A stretch of DNA of 64,000 nucleotides, taken from Casuarina equisetifolia (lineage: Eukaryota > Streptophyta > Magnoliopsida > Fagales > Casuarinaceae). Made by a program: the position numbers and the translations under genes. The number at the start of each line of letters is the position of its first letter. The stretch's first letter is position 1. A model generated the notes under the pieces. That model was not told where the DNA came from and made no database searches. It saw nothing but the letters and a program-made list of their open reading frames with translations. Below, piece after piece: positions 50,101 to 61,098 of this stretch. The DNA lies in assembly GCA_028551475.1 (NCBI GenBank), contig CM052359.1, forward strand, positions 23,003,583 through 23,067,582. The letters are read 5' to 3'.

Positions 50101-51939
50101 CATCATTCACATAAAAATGAAACACATAATCATAAGAATGCACACACTCAAACACAATAAATTTAAAAAATTTAAAATATCATAACATCAATTTTTACTA
50201 ATTAAATTTTTTCATATTTTCTCTTTCTCTAAATAAGTGTCTTATAAATTTTTTTATCAACTAAATTTCATAAGAGAAATTCTTTATAATAATTAGTCTG
50301 TTAATGAGACTCTTTTTATTTGTCATATTAAATTTCTCTATACTTCTATTATTTATAAAGAAACCCTAAAAAAATGAGAGATAGGAATTCTAAGTGAATA
50401 TCATTAAAAAAACTTATTAAGAAAAAAAAAATAATCCAAGGTTTATAACTACAATCATATTTTTTAACCTAATTATTCATCGGTCCTAACACAATAATGT
50501 CATCTCCTAAATGTTTGATCTTATTAACAAGGTGAAAGGCGGAGGGAGTTTGGTCTAATTTTCTGACAGAATCCTTATTCTAGATCTCTTTCAATAAGAA
50601 GGTTAAATCAAAGTGTTGGGGCTTAAGGTTGAAGTAGTGGAGCTAGAAGATGCCGTGGAGGTCGGAGGCTTGTGTCGTCTGGTTCTTGATTACATAGGAG
50701 TTTTAAGTACAATGAAGACTTTGAGTAAGACTCTAAATAGGATTGAGTTAGATAAAATTTAAATTTCCTAATGGACTGGTTTTAGATCAAATGTAAACCC
50801 AATAAATGCAAAGTACATTTTAATGTTTACATTATTAACATAAAATTATTATTTTACCCCTTTATACTAGTTTTAACTAACATGAATGATGTTTAGAAAA
50901 GATGGGTTGGGAATTGGATGCATGGCGGCGAGTAAAACAGCAATTATAATCATAAAGCCATGTTTAGTGGAAATAATGCCATACTTTTACAGGGGTCTAA
51001 ACTCTTTGCTTGCAGAAAAACAAACAGCAAAGTCAAGAAAAGAAGAAGCAGTAGGATTCAAGCTAAGAAATGAAGCCCTGTGGCACAGGTATCTCATCCG
51101 GGACCAAACTCCTCAGCAAATCTTTCTCGTATCTCCAGAAATGTCAGAGAATCTTGTCTCAAGGGATAAGTTGATTGGGCTAAAAGAAAAGGTAATCTAG
51201 GTTGTACTGACTTGCGCGGGCTTTTCTTCCCAAGCAAAAGGGGTTCTGTGTTAGTGTAGGTCGGCCCAATTCAAAAGTATTCTATGGACGGTGTTTAAAG
51301 AAGAGGAATCCACGGAATGGACGGTTGGCAGCCAGCTAAGGATCATTGTCAACAGTATCAACCGCGGCTTCTCGAGACTTCTACAAGTGACTAGTCGCGT
51401 ATAAGTTCCTTTCGCCTGCAAGAAAGTCCATTATTATTCTTAGCAAATCTCTCTCTACTCACGGCCTTCGTTTGAGTTTCCGTTTCTGTTCTCTGTAAGT
51501 TCATCACTTTCCCACTGTTTCTACGTTTTGGTGTGCATGTTATTCTGATGCAGAGTCGATGATTAATTTTGTTTCTCGATTGCGTGAAGTTTCAGGAGCT
51601 TTAACCAATTCGATCTTCTTTGACTGTTTGAGAATCCATTAAAAATGACTCATATCCTTCCGTAGATCAGATTTTTCTCTGCGATTCGGACGGTTTGTTG
51701 TTTCTATCCTACGTTTGGTTACCGAGAGAATCAAAGAAAACTAAAAAGAAAGATTAATATTCCGATCTTGCACTGGAGGATGTAAACTCAAGATTCAGAA
51801 GCTTTTTATTTTCTTGACTTTTTACTTTTTATTTTCTCGGTAACCAAACGAGTTATGTATGTGGAATTTTAATAGCTAGGGTTGGAAAAGGAATGGTTTT
51901 GCTCGTGATCTTGTTTCTATGTTTTGGCTTTAACTGAAG
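47113..51939. other. Intergenic DNA between RING gene and SERF gene
   Basis: 47113 to about 47600 is probably the RING leader and promoter; the sequence to about 48010 is GC-richer. 48200-50880 is AT-rich without a recognisable gene. The 104-codon frame at 50886-51200 shows no domain. 51300-51939 should hold the leader, a probable 5' intron (gtaagt donor at 51495) and the promoter of the SERF gene. Confidence 0.45.
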
Positions 51940-52249
51940 CGAACGCGGTAACCAGAGAGAGCGGGATCGTGAGAGGGCCCAGGCCCGTGCCGGCAACAAG
52001 CATAAGCAACCCAAGGGCGACGGCCTTACGCCGGAGCAACGCCGTGAAAGGTAGACTCTCAACATGCCGTGATTGTTCCGGCATTGTGCAGTTAATTAAA
52101 TATTTTCTTTCTTCTTATGATGTATTTATTTGATTTATTACTGTTATTATTATTATTTGGACAGGGATGCGAAGGCTTTGCAGGAAAAGGCGGCGAGGAA
52201 AGCGGCGCAATCTGGGGGTGGGAACAATGCCGGGGGCAAGAAAAAATAA
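51940..52249 (+). CDS. SERF/4F5-family small basic protein, start codon not located
   Basis: Two exons, 51940-52050 and 52165-52249, join in phase and encode at least 64 residues of a SERF (small EDRK-rich factor) protein: ERGNQRERDRERAQAR, then DGLTPEQRRERDAKALQEKAARKAA and a Gly/Asn-rich tail ending GGKKK. SERF proteins are tiny, highly charged and disordered. Animal members bind nucleic acid and promote amyloid aggregation; the plant role is unclear. The first exon with the ATG is not evident. Plant homologues usually start MTRGNQ or similar, but here the codon before ERGN is reached only through an acceptor (gaag at 51939), and the unspliced frame has a TGA. A gtaagt donor at 51495 suggests a leader intron. 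The start could lie in a tiny upstream exon, or the gene could have lost it. Confidence 0.8.
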
Positions 52250-53293
52250 GAGATAGTGAGTGACTTTAGGGCGGGAGTTTAGGTAGGTAGTAATGGGAAT
52301 GCATGTACCCGGATCGGATTTGGGTTGGTGGTGTTGGAGGTTCATCTGTTTGATGTCGTTTAAGATAAACAAACTACGTCGATTGTTTGCTTGGAGGGCA
52401 TTGATAATCTTGGCTTCTGAACCTCTGATTTGTCTCTGATTTGGAATGGGAATTCCTGTGAAACTTTGTGCAGTTTGTCTTCTTTCCCTATTACTATCTT
52501 GTCTTTCGTTTTTTTCTGGCAAAAAAATCCAAGCAGCAGGTTCCTGCCTTTCCTTGCATTTAGGAATCTGGAGATTGTCTTGAGAATTTGCTTGACCTGT
52601 TCATTTGCAATTAGCATTTTGAATCATAAGAACTAGGGGCAATTCTAAGCTAAGCCGCTAGTTCTTATATGCTGATTATGGAACAAAATGGTTCAGAGAA
52701 ACGCATGTACTAATTTGAGTGTTTCTTTCTGCATCACCACTCAGTAGATGTTTATATCACCTGGTAGATTGCAAAAATGAATAGGAAATAGGTATCTAAA
52801 TATTAGAACCGGTAAAAATTTTGAGCTTTGAAGATGAAATAGAAGCAACGGAATCTTTAAAGAGAGCCTCGGCTATGCATTGCCTGAAAGAAAGCCAAGA
52901 GTGTAACCGAAGTATAAATTACTGCTTGATGTTTCAAAGCAATGAGCATTACATGCTTCATGAAGATTTTAGTTTAATGGTAAAAAGTCAAAAGCTCATT
53001 TTAGTTTAATGGTAAAAAGTCAAGGAGCTTTTGACTTGTAAATCTATCAAGTTAAGCTTTTTCACTATCAAAATTATTAAATTTTTTGAAATTTAATATT
53101 TAAAATACATCAATGATCTTATTACAAATTTTCTCTATCAAAATTAAGAGAAGAACTGCCAACTCGACTGTAAAAAAATATAAAGGCTAAAATCAGATAA
53201 ATATGCCGCCCTCGTATGTTGCGGAGCGTTTTTAAGGTACAGAATATCTGTTTAGTTCAAAGCGGTCTCTGAGCTTCAGAGACTGAAAAATCC
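52250..53293. other. SERF 3' region and PPR promoter
   Basis: The left part is the SERF 3' untranslated region; the right part is AT-rich and leads into the PPR gene. A duplicated phrase 'ttttagtttaatggtaaaaagtcaa' occurs at about 52968 and 53000. No gene is seen. Confidence 0.5.
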
Positions 53294-55337
53294 ATGGCCT
53301 CACTTTCTAGTCCCACTCACCTATCCGCGCCGTTGTTTAATCGGCTACCCGGATTCAGGTCCAAACCGAAATCATACTTTGATTCCCCTTCTTCATCGTC
53401 GTCTTCATCATCATCATCATCTTCTTCTTCTTCTATTACCTGCTGTAATTCTAACCCAGAGAATCCAAATGCTCCTGCGCTGACAGAAAGGGGCCAAAGA
53501 GAAGTGAGGGACTTGGCCAAGGAAAAGAAGCGACAAGAGAGGGAGAGGAGAGAAGAGGTGAGTGGGAAGATAGCGTCGAAGAAAGCAATCTCTATAATTC
53601 TGCGAAGAGAGGCTACAAAGGCCCTCATTGAGAAGAAGAAGGGCACTAACTCCAAAAGACTACTTCCAAGGACTGTGCTCGAAGCCCTTCACGAGAGGAT
53701 TACCGCTTTGCGTTGGGAGTCTGCTCTCAAGGTCAATCCCAATGCTTCGATTCCGCTTGGTTCTGCTTTGGGTGTAGGAAAAAGAATTAAGTTTTTTGGT
53801 GTTGTCCTCTGGGTTAGTAGCTGTTCTGCGTTTGGTTGCTTAGAAAATATGGAGGGGGTGGCTTGGGAGTTTCAATATTCGGTTTTGCACTGTCTTAACA
53901 ATGTATCTTTTGTGTTCACAGGTTTTTGAACTATTACGGGAGCAAATTTGGTACAGGCCCAACTCTGGAGTGTACATCAAGTTGATTGTGATGCTTGGGA
54001 AATGTAAACAACCCGACAAAGCTCGTGAGCTCTTTCAAACCATGATTGACGATGGCTGTGTTGTGAACCATGAATCATACACTGCTCTGTTATCTGCCTA
54101 CAGTAGGAGCGGTCTCTTTGACAAAGCATTTTCTCTCCTTGAGCATATGAAGAATACACCTGATTGTCAACCTGATGTTCACACTTACTCGATCTTAATA
54201 AAGTCATGCCTACAGAATTTTGCGTTGGACAAAGTGCAGGCCCTGCTTTCTGACATGGCAGCTCGGGGAATCAGACCGAACACAGTCACATACAATACCC
54301 TAATTGATGCCTATGGGAAGGCCAAAAAGTATCTTCCCAATCTCTCATGCTTTTGTGGATTTCTCATGTACCATCTGGTTGTATCAATTTTTTCACGTAT
54401 TACTTCTAGAAATCTTGAAAGTAAGCAAACAGCTTTGGCCATGGTTAACGTTGCTTTCACCAATATAACTTTTCATTGTCTCAATCCTCTTCTCCTTCTA
54501 ATTACATTTTGAATTAGATAATTTTCTTTTGATCTTATACACTTCGCAACTGGATGGCGCATGATATAATTACAGTTCAATCTCTGGTTACTTAATCTTT
54601 ATGTTTCGTTTCTTCAAAGGTTCGCAGAGATGGAATCAGTAATTGTGGAAATGCTCCGTGAGGAGAATTCTGAACCTGATGTTTGGACCTTGAACTCCAC
54701 AATCAGAGCTTTTGGCTGCAGTGGGCAGATAGAAACAATGGAAAAGTGTTACGAGAAATTTCAGGGCGCTGGTATCCAACCCAACATTCAGACCTTCAAC
54801 ATTCTGCTAGATTCCTATGGAAAAACTGGAGATTATGAGAAAATGAGCTCAGTGATCCAATACATGCAGAAGTACCATTATTCTTGGACAATTGTTACCT
54901 ACAATGTAGTCATAGATGCATTTGGGAGGGCTGGGGATTTAAAACAGATGGAGTATTTATTCAGGCTAATGCGCTCGGAGAGGATCAAGCCTAGCTGTGT
55001 TACGCTCTGCTCACTTGTAAGGGCTTATGGGCTATCTGGTAAGCCTGAAAAGATCGGTGGTGTTTTGCGTTTTGCTGAGAATTCTGATGTAGCACTGGAT
55101 GTTGTGTTTTTCAATTGTTTGGTTGATGCTTATGGGAGGATGGGATGTTTGGCTGAGATGAAGGGAGTTCTTGATATGATGGAGCAGAGCGGTTGTAAGC
55201 CCGACAAGGTTACGTACAGAACCATGATTAAAGTTTATTCTGTCAATCGCATGACTAGCCATGTGAAGAAGCTCCAAAATCTGATTGGAACTGCTGAAGG
55301 GACTGGTTTGGGGATGGAGAAGCCTGACTTTCAATGA
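53294..55337 (+). CDS. P-class pentatricopeptide repeat protein, chloroplast-type
   Basis: PPR proteins bind organelle RNA one base per repeat and control its stability, splicing or translation. Three exons join in phase: 53294-53731, 53922-54328 and 54620-55337, giving 520 residues. The N terminus is Ser-rich and lacks acidic residues at first (MASLSSPTHLSAPLF...), like a chloroplast transit peptide; it includes a poly-Ser run from a TCA/TCT repeat. After a charged Lys/Arg/Glu region come about ten 35-residue repeats, such as VYIKLIVMLGKCKQPDKARE, HTYSILIKSCLQ, VTYNTLIDAYGKAKK and IVTYNVVIDAFGRAGDLKQM. There is no E, DYW or SMR domain, so it is a pure P-class protein. Introns interrupt the repeats, unusual for PPR genes but shared with the homologue I recall, Arabidopsis At5g48730. 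RNA target unknown. Confidence 0.95.
53386..53437 (+). repeat. TCA/TCT triplet repeat coding for poly-Ser
   Basis: An imperfect TCA/TCT/TCG repeat inside PPR exon 1 encodes more than a dozen serines in the predicted transit region. Length changes would stay in frame. Confidence 0.85.
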
Positions 55338-57248
55338 GGAAACTTTACAGGTCATTACTCCCTTTGATGTATATACCTATGTTCTTGTCTAGTTGGAGTT
55401 CTTGCTTACGAATGTGTATGGTTGGAAAATATCTGCCTAGCCTAAAACCTGAATTCTCTTATCTTTTTAAATGATGTTTGTCTTGTGCTTGATGTTGTGA
55501 TCTAGAAGGCACAAATCTATTTATCATTTCCCTTTCTTGTGCAACTTGTAGAAAATGTTATTGCTTCACAAGATTGAAGAATTAGCCTGGGGTAGATGTC
55601 TTTTGACGGACAAAAAAATCAACGAAGAAAACACCAACACAGCATTGAATGTATAAATTAACTTTTGAGAGGTTATAGTAGTATATTCATTCTTTAATGG
55701 AAGAAATTGACTAGTACTTATATTGTAGGTAGATTTCTTTGGTTCTAGGCCTATGCTTTGTATTTCACATCAGTTGTTGATTTGGCAAAGTGTCAGTGCA
55801 AGTTAAGACCGTAAAATCAGCAATGTACACGTAGGAACTAATCCCCACAAGCCATGTTGTATGATTGTGCACATCATTCCATGTGCATGATGAAAAAAGT
55901 TATTACATCATGTGCATGTGCATGATATGGTTAATAAATGAGCATTTATTAACCATATCAGCCCAAAAAAAAAAAGGTTTGGACATAGTATTTTAAAGAG
56001 TGGAAACAGAAAATTGGCTCAATAAACCAAAGAAGTTCACCAACTAAAATGCAAATGAGGTAAGAATCAAAATCAAAATTGCTTTATTTTTTTTTTATGG
56101 GTAAATGGGGTAGGGGATTCAGACTGAGAAGATCGAAGCCAATAGCCTTTCCACTCAGCTATTGGTCTTGGTTCAAATCAAAATTAACTTGTCCTAGAGA
56201 AAGTTCTGTTTTGTGCAAAAACTGCACCAAGAAACAGAGTCAGTGACTAAAAATAAACATTACTGAACCATACTAACATGCTAACTCATCCAGTTTTCGT
56301 TAATCATGTCGGGGGAAGTGTTGACAAATCTATCAGCACAGAGAACCGAAGCCTTAACAGTTGTAGAACTATAATAAAGCTGGACTGATATCCGTATTTT
56401 AAGTTCGCACAGGATGGTGGGGTTGTCTTGATCTTGATTTTTTCTCCTATTGTTGGACTGATGGATGGAATGAGTGTCCTTTCTCCACGACAGGGTTTAG
56501 TTTCATTCAGCATCACTCGTTTTGTGTTATACCTTTTTGCTAACATCCAACTTAGTACTTTGGCTAGCACTGAAAAAAAGGAAAAGAGAAAAGAGAAAAG
56601 AAAATTCGAATTGGAAATTATAACCATGGAAGAATACATAAGCTGAGATGCCAATTGTAGAAGCATAGCTTCTTCCTTGTCTTGAGAGAAGATAGATGCA
56701 CGTAAAATTTTCCCTAAACCTTCACTAATGTTTCTCAAAGAATCATTCTCTTAGATATTTCATTGGACCTTGTTTGCTCAGGCATTTAAATTAAACATCT
56801 CGTAATTCTACCACATGAAAGTCTCATACAATAATATATTGTTTTTTCAAGGTAGAGGTCCTCTAGTGGGATTAGGATAAGCAGAAATTTGTAGGACTTG
56901 GTTTTCCTTTTCTTTTTCTTCAATGTGCAAACAAAGTACTGGTTACACAATGATGCTAGAAAGGTGCTCTGTTATTAATAAATGTCCATTGTGGAGAGCT
57001 TTTACATAATACCTGTCAACATGAATAGAGACATATCATATAGTTTATGAGTGAATAAAATTCTTAATTAAGAATTTTGGATGTATAGACATTTTTATAA
57101 GAAGTTTAAATGGAGGTGATCGATGATGACCTTGGGCCTTGTCTATGGTGGAAACAAATCATATTGGGCTTCGGATAGGATTTTGCTTCAAATCAATCAA
57201 AATAAGTATACAAAATAATAAGCTAGCTACAGTCAGGAGTAATGTGAG
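55338..57248. other. Intergenic DNA between PPR gene and ARID duplication
   Basis: PPR 3' untranslated region, then AT-rich DNA with a strong short hairpin at 55923-55960. The 144-codon minus frame at 56304-56738 has a hydrophobic stretch but no recognisable domain and no partner exon; I leave it unassigned. Confidence 0.45.
55923..55960. repeat. 18-bp perfect inverted repeat with 2-base loop
   Basis: The arm tgatatggttaataaatg at 55923-55940 is followed after 'ag' by its exact reverse complement at 55943-55960. A cruciform or hairpin is possible. It lies about 590 bases after the PPR stop. It may be a MITE end-to-end remnant or a folding 3' element. Confidence 0.8.
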
Positions 57249-57388
57249 AAGAAGTGCGCAACTTTTTGTAACAAGGGATAGGAGAAAGGTAGCGAACTTT
57301 ACTTGTCAGAGCATTATTAACAAGTAGACTACAAGGTCTTTTTGGTAGGCAATGGCACCTTGGAAAAGGGAAGTGGTGTTGATAATTG

Positions 57389-57472
57389 TATAATATAACT
57401 AGTGACACAAGAAGGGAAAGAAGAAAATTTTATAATATAACTAGTGACACAAGAAGGGAAAGAAGAAAATTT
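57389..57472 (+). repeat. 42-bp perfect tandem repeat
   Basis: The unit starting 'tataatataactagtgacac' at 57389 is repeated at 57431. The right duplication unit has a single diverged copy at about 61240-61281, so this doubling happened after the large duplication. Confidence 0.85.
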
Positions 57473-57832
57473 TATACTAAAACATTATCCAAAAAAATGG
57501 TTGTATGAGTGTTATTATTTTAGAGAGAGGATTCTCAAATATGTTTTGTGAAAACAGTTCTCTTCAGAAAAAAGAGCTTATCACAATGGACTTTTATGAT
57601 GGATTCTACAATTTGCAAAACAAATTGAACTTGCATCAAAAAGCAATTTATTACTTGGGCACTTATCTCAGCTGCCAATATGATCTGGACAGCCGCATCA
57701 GACTGGTTTTTACAAGTCAAAAAGTCTCCTTTTTTTTTCTTTCAACTTGTATATTTAGCTTCATATGCTCTATACTATTTGTTGACCAATTGCGTTGTCA
57801 TTGCTAGGTCCATTCTTGGTTTATTTCTTGGG

Positions 57833-59641
57833 TCAAAAACTTTCTGACGTCACTTCATCATCTTTTGTTCCTGCCCGTGGAGATGATCTTCCATCCATTT
57901 CTTCATCTATAGTTTCCTTCTCCTGAATTGCATTTCCAAAGACTGCCTCTTCTACACTGTCCTGTACCCGAAAAGTCCACGGCCATTCATCTCCGTCTCT
58001 TGCACCTTCATATGTGGCACTCGGCAGAGGATCTGCAGTGTTCACTTTCTTCTTCTCTGCACCTGCCAGATCTTCTACTGGTGATGAGTGAGTAACTGTG
58101 GGAGGACGTTTTGCTTCTGGCATCACTGGAATTTCAGTTTCAGCTTGTATTGCTCTTGCTGGTGACCCAAGCTCTGGAGCTGCAAAATATTCGGATTGAT
58201 GACATTTAGTTCAGATTGACAATGTATACTGGGAAAAGGAAGCTTTGCAATCCCACCGATTGGACCCGGCTGAGGTTCTAACTTACAGCTCGAGTTCAAC
58301 AACCATGAGAGATCTAGCTCTCCTGTGGATGGGACAAATGCCTGATTTGATGCCGTTTGATCTACTACATCCCATGAGCTTAGTAAAGGAGGTGAAACAA
58401 TATTCCTCTCCGGTGTTCCACTGTCAATGGCTTCACATAGTCCTGTTAGTAATTCTTCAGCCATCCCCCAAAGAGGAGTTGACATATTTGGTAGCCTTAG
58501 CTGAGTGGCTGCAGATAGTCCTGCTAGTAATTCTTCAGCCATCCCCCAAAGAGGACTTGACATATTTGGTAACCTTAGCTGAGTGGCTGCAATAGGGATT
58601 CTTTGAGACAGCAAGTCAAAAAAAAGATAAGAGAATGCAGAAAGAGTGTGCACTTACAGTATGTGTTCTGATCCCCATGATTTTCAGCTGGTATCTGTGG
58701 AAAACCAAGCACGGAACCTGAAAGGTATATGAAGTCATTATCCTGGAGGTAAGTTTCTTTAATACATCACAATGACGGAAGTTCTACACGCTAACCAGGC
58801 CTAGTTTGGGCAACAAAATCTTCAAAATAGTGAAGCAGGTACATGTAATATATACGATATAGGTCCCAAAGCGGCATTGCTTGGGAAACAACATCCCGGA
58901 CCTCGCGCACCCGTTCTTCAATCCCAACCTGCAGTATTGTTCATAGCGTTAGCAAAGTTGCCTTCTTGGGTGTGCAGCTGCTAGTTTAAGGTTAGAATGA
59001 TGTATTTTCTAGAGGAAATGGCTGATGACGTCTCGATTACTGGTTTTGTTGGATACTAATTTAGGACCCAAAATTGAGTAATTCTTTACTCTTCTGGGGT
59101 AAGTAATCGACCTAACGACTTCGGATTTAGTCTTGCAGTTAATTTAGCACTTTATCTAAAGGCCACATCTTCTTCCTTGACCACTTCTAAGTCTTGCCTT
59201 TACATAACATGCCACTGCCTCTACTTATGCACCGGTTCATCCCACCTCGGGCAATCACCTCCATGAATAGACACTGCAAATCCAGCGGCCGTCCGCAGTA
59301 AATGGGCTCCCTGTAACAAGTAAAAAGTCATTGAAACCAAAGAAAAGAAATCGGAAAAAGAGAGTGAAAGAAAGATTTTAAGGAATTTGATCTTCTCTCG
59401 GCAAGCATGGCTTACATAAACCTCTCTTTCTTGTTAACATGAATCACTAATAAAGTAACACGGAAAATATTTCTATCTGTTATGTTGGTCCATTTAGGTC
59501 CTGCACAAATTTGCACTAATATGCGGACACAATCAGCATCGTCAGTGCTCCAGCCTGGGAAAGACTCACGACGGCTTGTCGCCAACTCCTTGCCCTTACT
59601 TCTATCTGCCCATTTCTTTGTACAATCTGGAATCTTGACCT
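57833..59641 (-). pseudogene. Left ARID-type gene copy, splice donor deleted
   Basis: Six minus-strand exon remnants match the right copy: 59641-59416, 59310-59241 (truncated), 58928-58796, 58717-58658, 58586-58287 and 58179-57833. The ARID segment reads RFMEPIYCGRPLDLQCLFMEVIARGG, even closer to plant ARID consensus than the right copy, and LYRIYYMYLLHYFEDF follows in exon 3. Fourteen bases present in the right copy (at 62943-62956) are missing at about 59240/59241; they include the last six coding bases and the GT donor. No in-frame ATG precedes the ARID part in the first exon. Exon 5 has an in-frame 78-base duplication. All other splice sites and frames remain open, so decay is recent or an alternative splice rescues it. 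Call: probable pseudogene. Confidence 0.6.
58438..58595 (-). repeat. 78-bp in-frame tandem duplication in exon 5 of the left copy
   Basis: The minus-strand coding text for a 26-residue unit (ATQLRLPNMSSPLWGMAEEL...) occurs twice, with only three or four base differences. The right copy has one unit. The period, 58441 to 58519, is exactly 78 bases, so the frame is kept. Confidence 0.85.
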
Positions 59642-60117
59642 CTGTGAATGTCGCAAGTACCCATCCAATAGCAGAACTAAATTGTCACAAAGAGTTCAAT
59701 AATATTGACAAAATAATTCAAATTCAACTCTAATGGGGAAGAAAGAACATCAACAAGTGAGAAAACAGGTTCTTGTACACAAATTAAATTCTCAAACCTT
59801 GGAAGATCCACTTCGTTTTGTTTGTGCTTTTTGGGTAGTATTTGCAGAGCGCCAAATTGGAAAACTGATCTCAGTTCCTATGCCGATCCTGAAGATTTCC
59901 TTTCAATTTTCAACGCAAGTTGGATAAAACAAAGGCATACACATTAGTTCTCTTTTCCTGCGTATGAAGAAGAGTCAAGAATATGAAACTATCTATTTGT
60001 TAGTGAACAGAGAACCAACGAGCGTAATCGAATTGACTAACCATATGAGGAGCAAGGAAAAGGCAAGTGGGCCCCGCTTCAACGGCTACAATTGAACTAG
60101 CGAGTGTTTGTACACAG

Positions 60118-60635
60118 AAAAGAAATTGAAAACCTCATATTTATATAGAAAAAGTGAAAGAAATTGTAATTGATAATATTATAATTTTATCCTTAAATAT
60201 CATTTTGGTTTCATACTTTATAATCACAAATGTGGTTGTTAGCGTTAAAAATAATAATTATGGTTATATCATAAATATCTTGACTTGTTATTTTTTTTTT
60301 TTGCATATTCAGATATCTTGTTTTCTTAGCAATTACTTTTAAAAATAAAAAATAAAATAAAATAATCTATAATGTAATAATAAAACCTCATGTTCAACAA
60401 CATCTCACTTATAGGTTTTGTTCTAGTGATTTTTTTAAAACTTAAAAAAATAACACATGTTAAAAATAATAGTTATCATTTATTTAAAATTATCTTTATA
60501 TGTCAAAGTAGAAGAAAATCACGGAAAATGAGAAGTTTAAGGCAATTGAAATCGTGACTTGTACTTCAACAAAGGAAGAGAACAATACAATGTTTACGTG
60601 TGTATTAGAGTTTATAGGTTGAGAGAGGCTTTGAT
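60118..60635. other. AT-rich spacer in the ARID duplication
   Basis: Very AT-rich unique sequence between the left unit and the copia remnant. No gene or RNA recognised. Confidence 0.5.
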
Positions 60636-60659
60636 TTTTCAACACTGGGTAGTTTTCTT

Positions 60660-61050
60660 GGTGGGAAAAGAGGTGCCTTTAACCCTCCACAAACTTGGCA
60701 AAGGTAGTGCTACCACGCTGAGTTTGGTACAAAGGGAGAAGAACGGGAGTCGGGATAAGGGCTTGGTAAAGACACCGGCAAGTTGGTAGGATGAAAGGAC
60801 ATAAACAGTAGTAAGAGAGCCAAGTGCAACTTTTTCTTGCACGAAATGAAAGCAAATGGAGATGAGTTTAAATTTTTCGTGAATGAAAGCTTTGATGGTG
60901 AGATATATTGCAGAGATGTTGTCACAATGAAGAATAGTGGAATGAGATTCAGGAATGGCAAGATCTCGTAGTAATGAGCATATCCATGTAAACTTGGCAA
61001 CGACGGAGGCAAGATAGCGGTATTCTGCTTCAATAAAAGACCAAACAACA
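60660..61050 (-). mobile_element. Ty1/copia retrotransposon remnant (RNase H end of pol)
   Basis: A continuous minus-strand frame of about 130 codons shows the C-terminal RNase H signature of plant copia polyproteins: an EAEYR block, then FTWICSLLRDLAIP, LHCDNISAIYL, a FHFVQEKV block and QLAGVFTKPLS. The conserved Glu and the Asp of the CDN motif are present. Integrase, reverse transcriptase and LTRs are missing, so it is a non-autonomous fossil. It sits between the two units of the ARID-gene duplication. Confidence 0.85.
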
Positions 61051-61098
61051 GTACTTTAGCACTTAAAGCTCCAGGATACAAGATTTACACCTAAAAGG

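Larger units (their letters stand above)
57249..60117. repeat. Left unit of a direct tandem duplication
   Basis: This block aligns by eye, in the same orientation, with 61099-63858. The shared phrases begin near 'gaagaagtg..caactttttg' and end near 'cttcaacggctacaattgaacta'. It contains the decayed ARID-type gene copy. Identity looks high in exons and in the intervening DNA, so the duplication is fairly recent. Confidence 0.8.

Noticed and set aside
50886..51200. 104-codon plus-strand frame upstream of SERF
   Set aside because: No domain, no splice partner, and it lies in intergenic or promoter DNA.
56304..56738. 144-codon minus-strand frame
   Set aside because: Contains a hydrophobic stretch but no recognised motif, and no neighbouring exon joins to it in phase. 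Left unassigned rather than called a gene.
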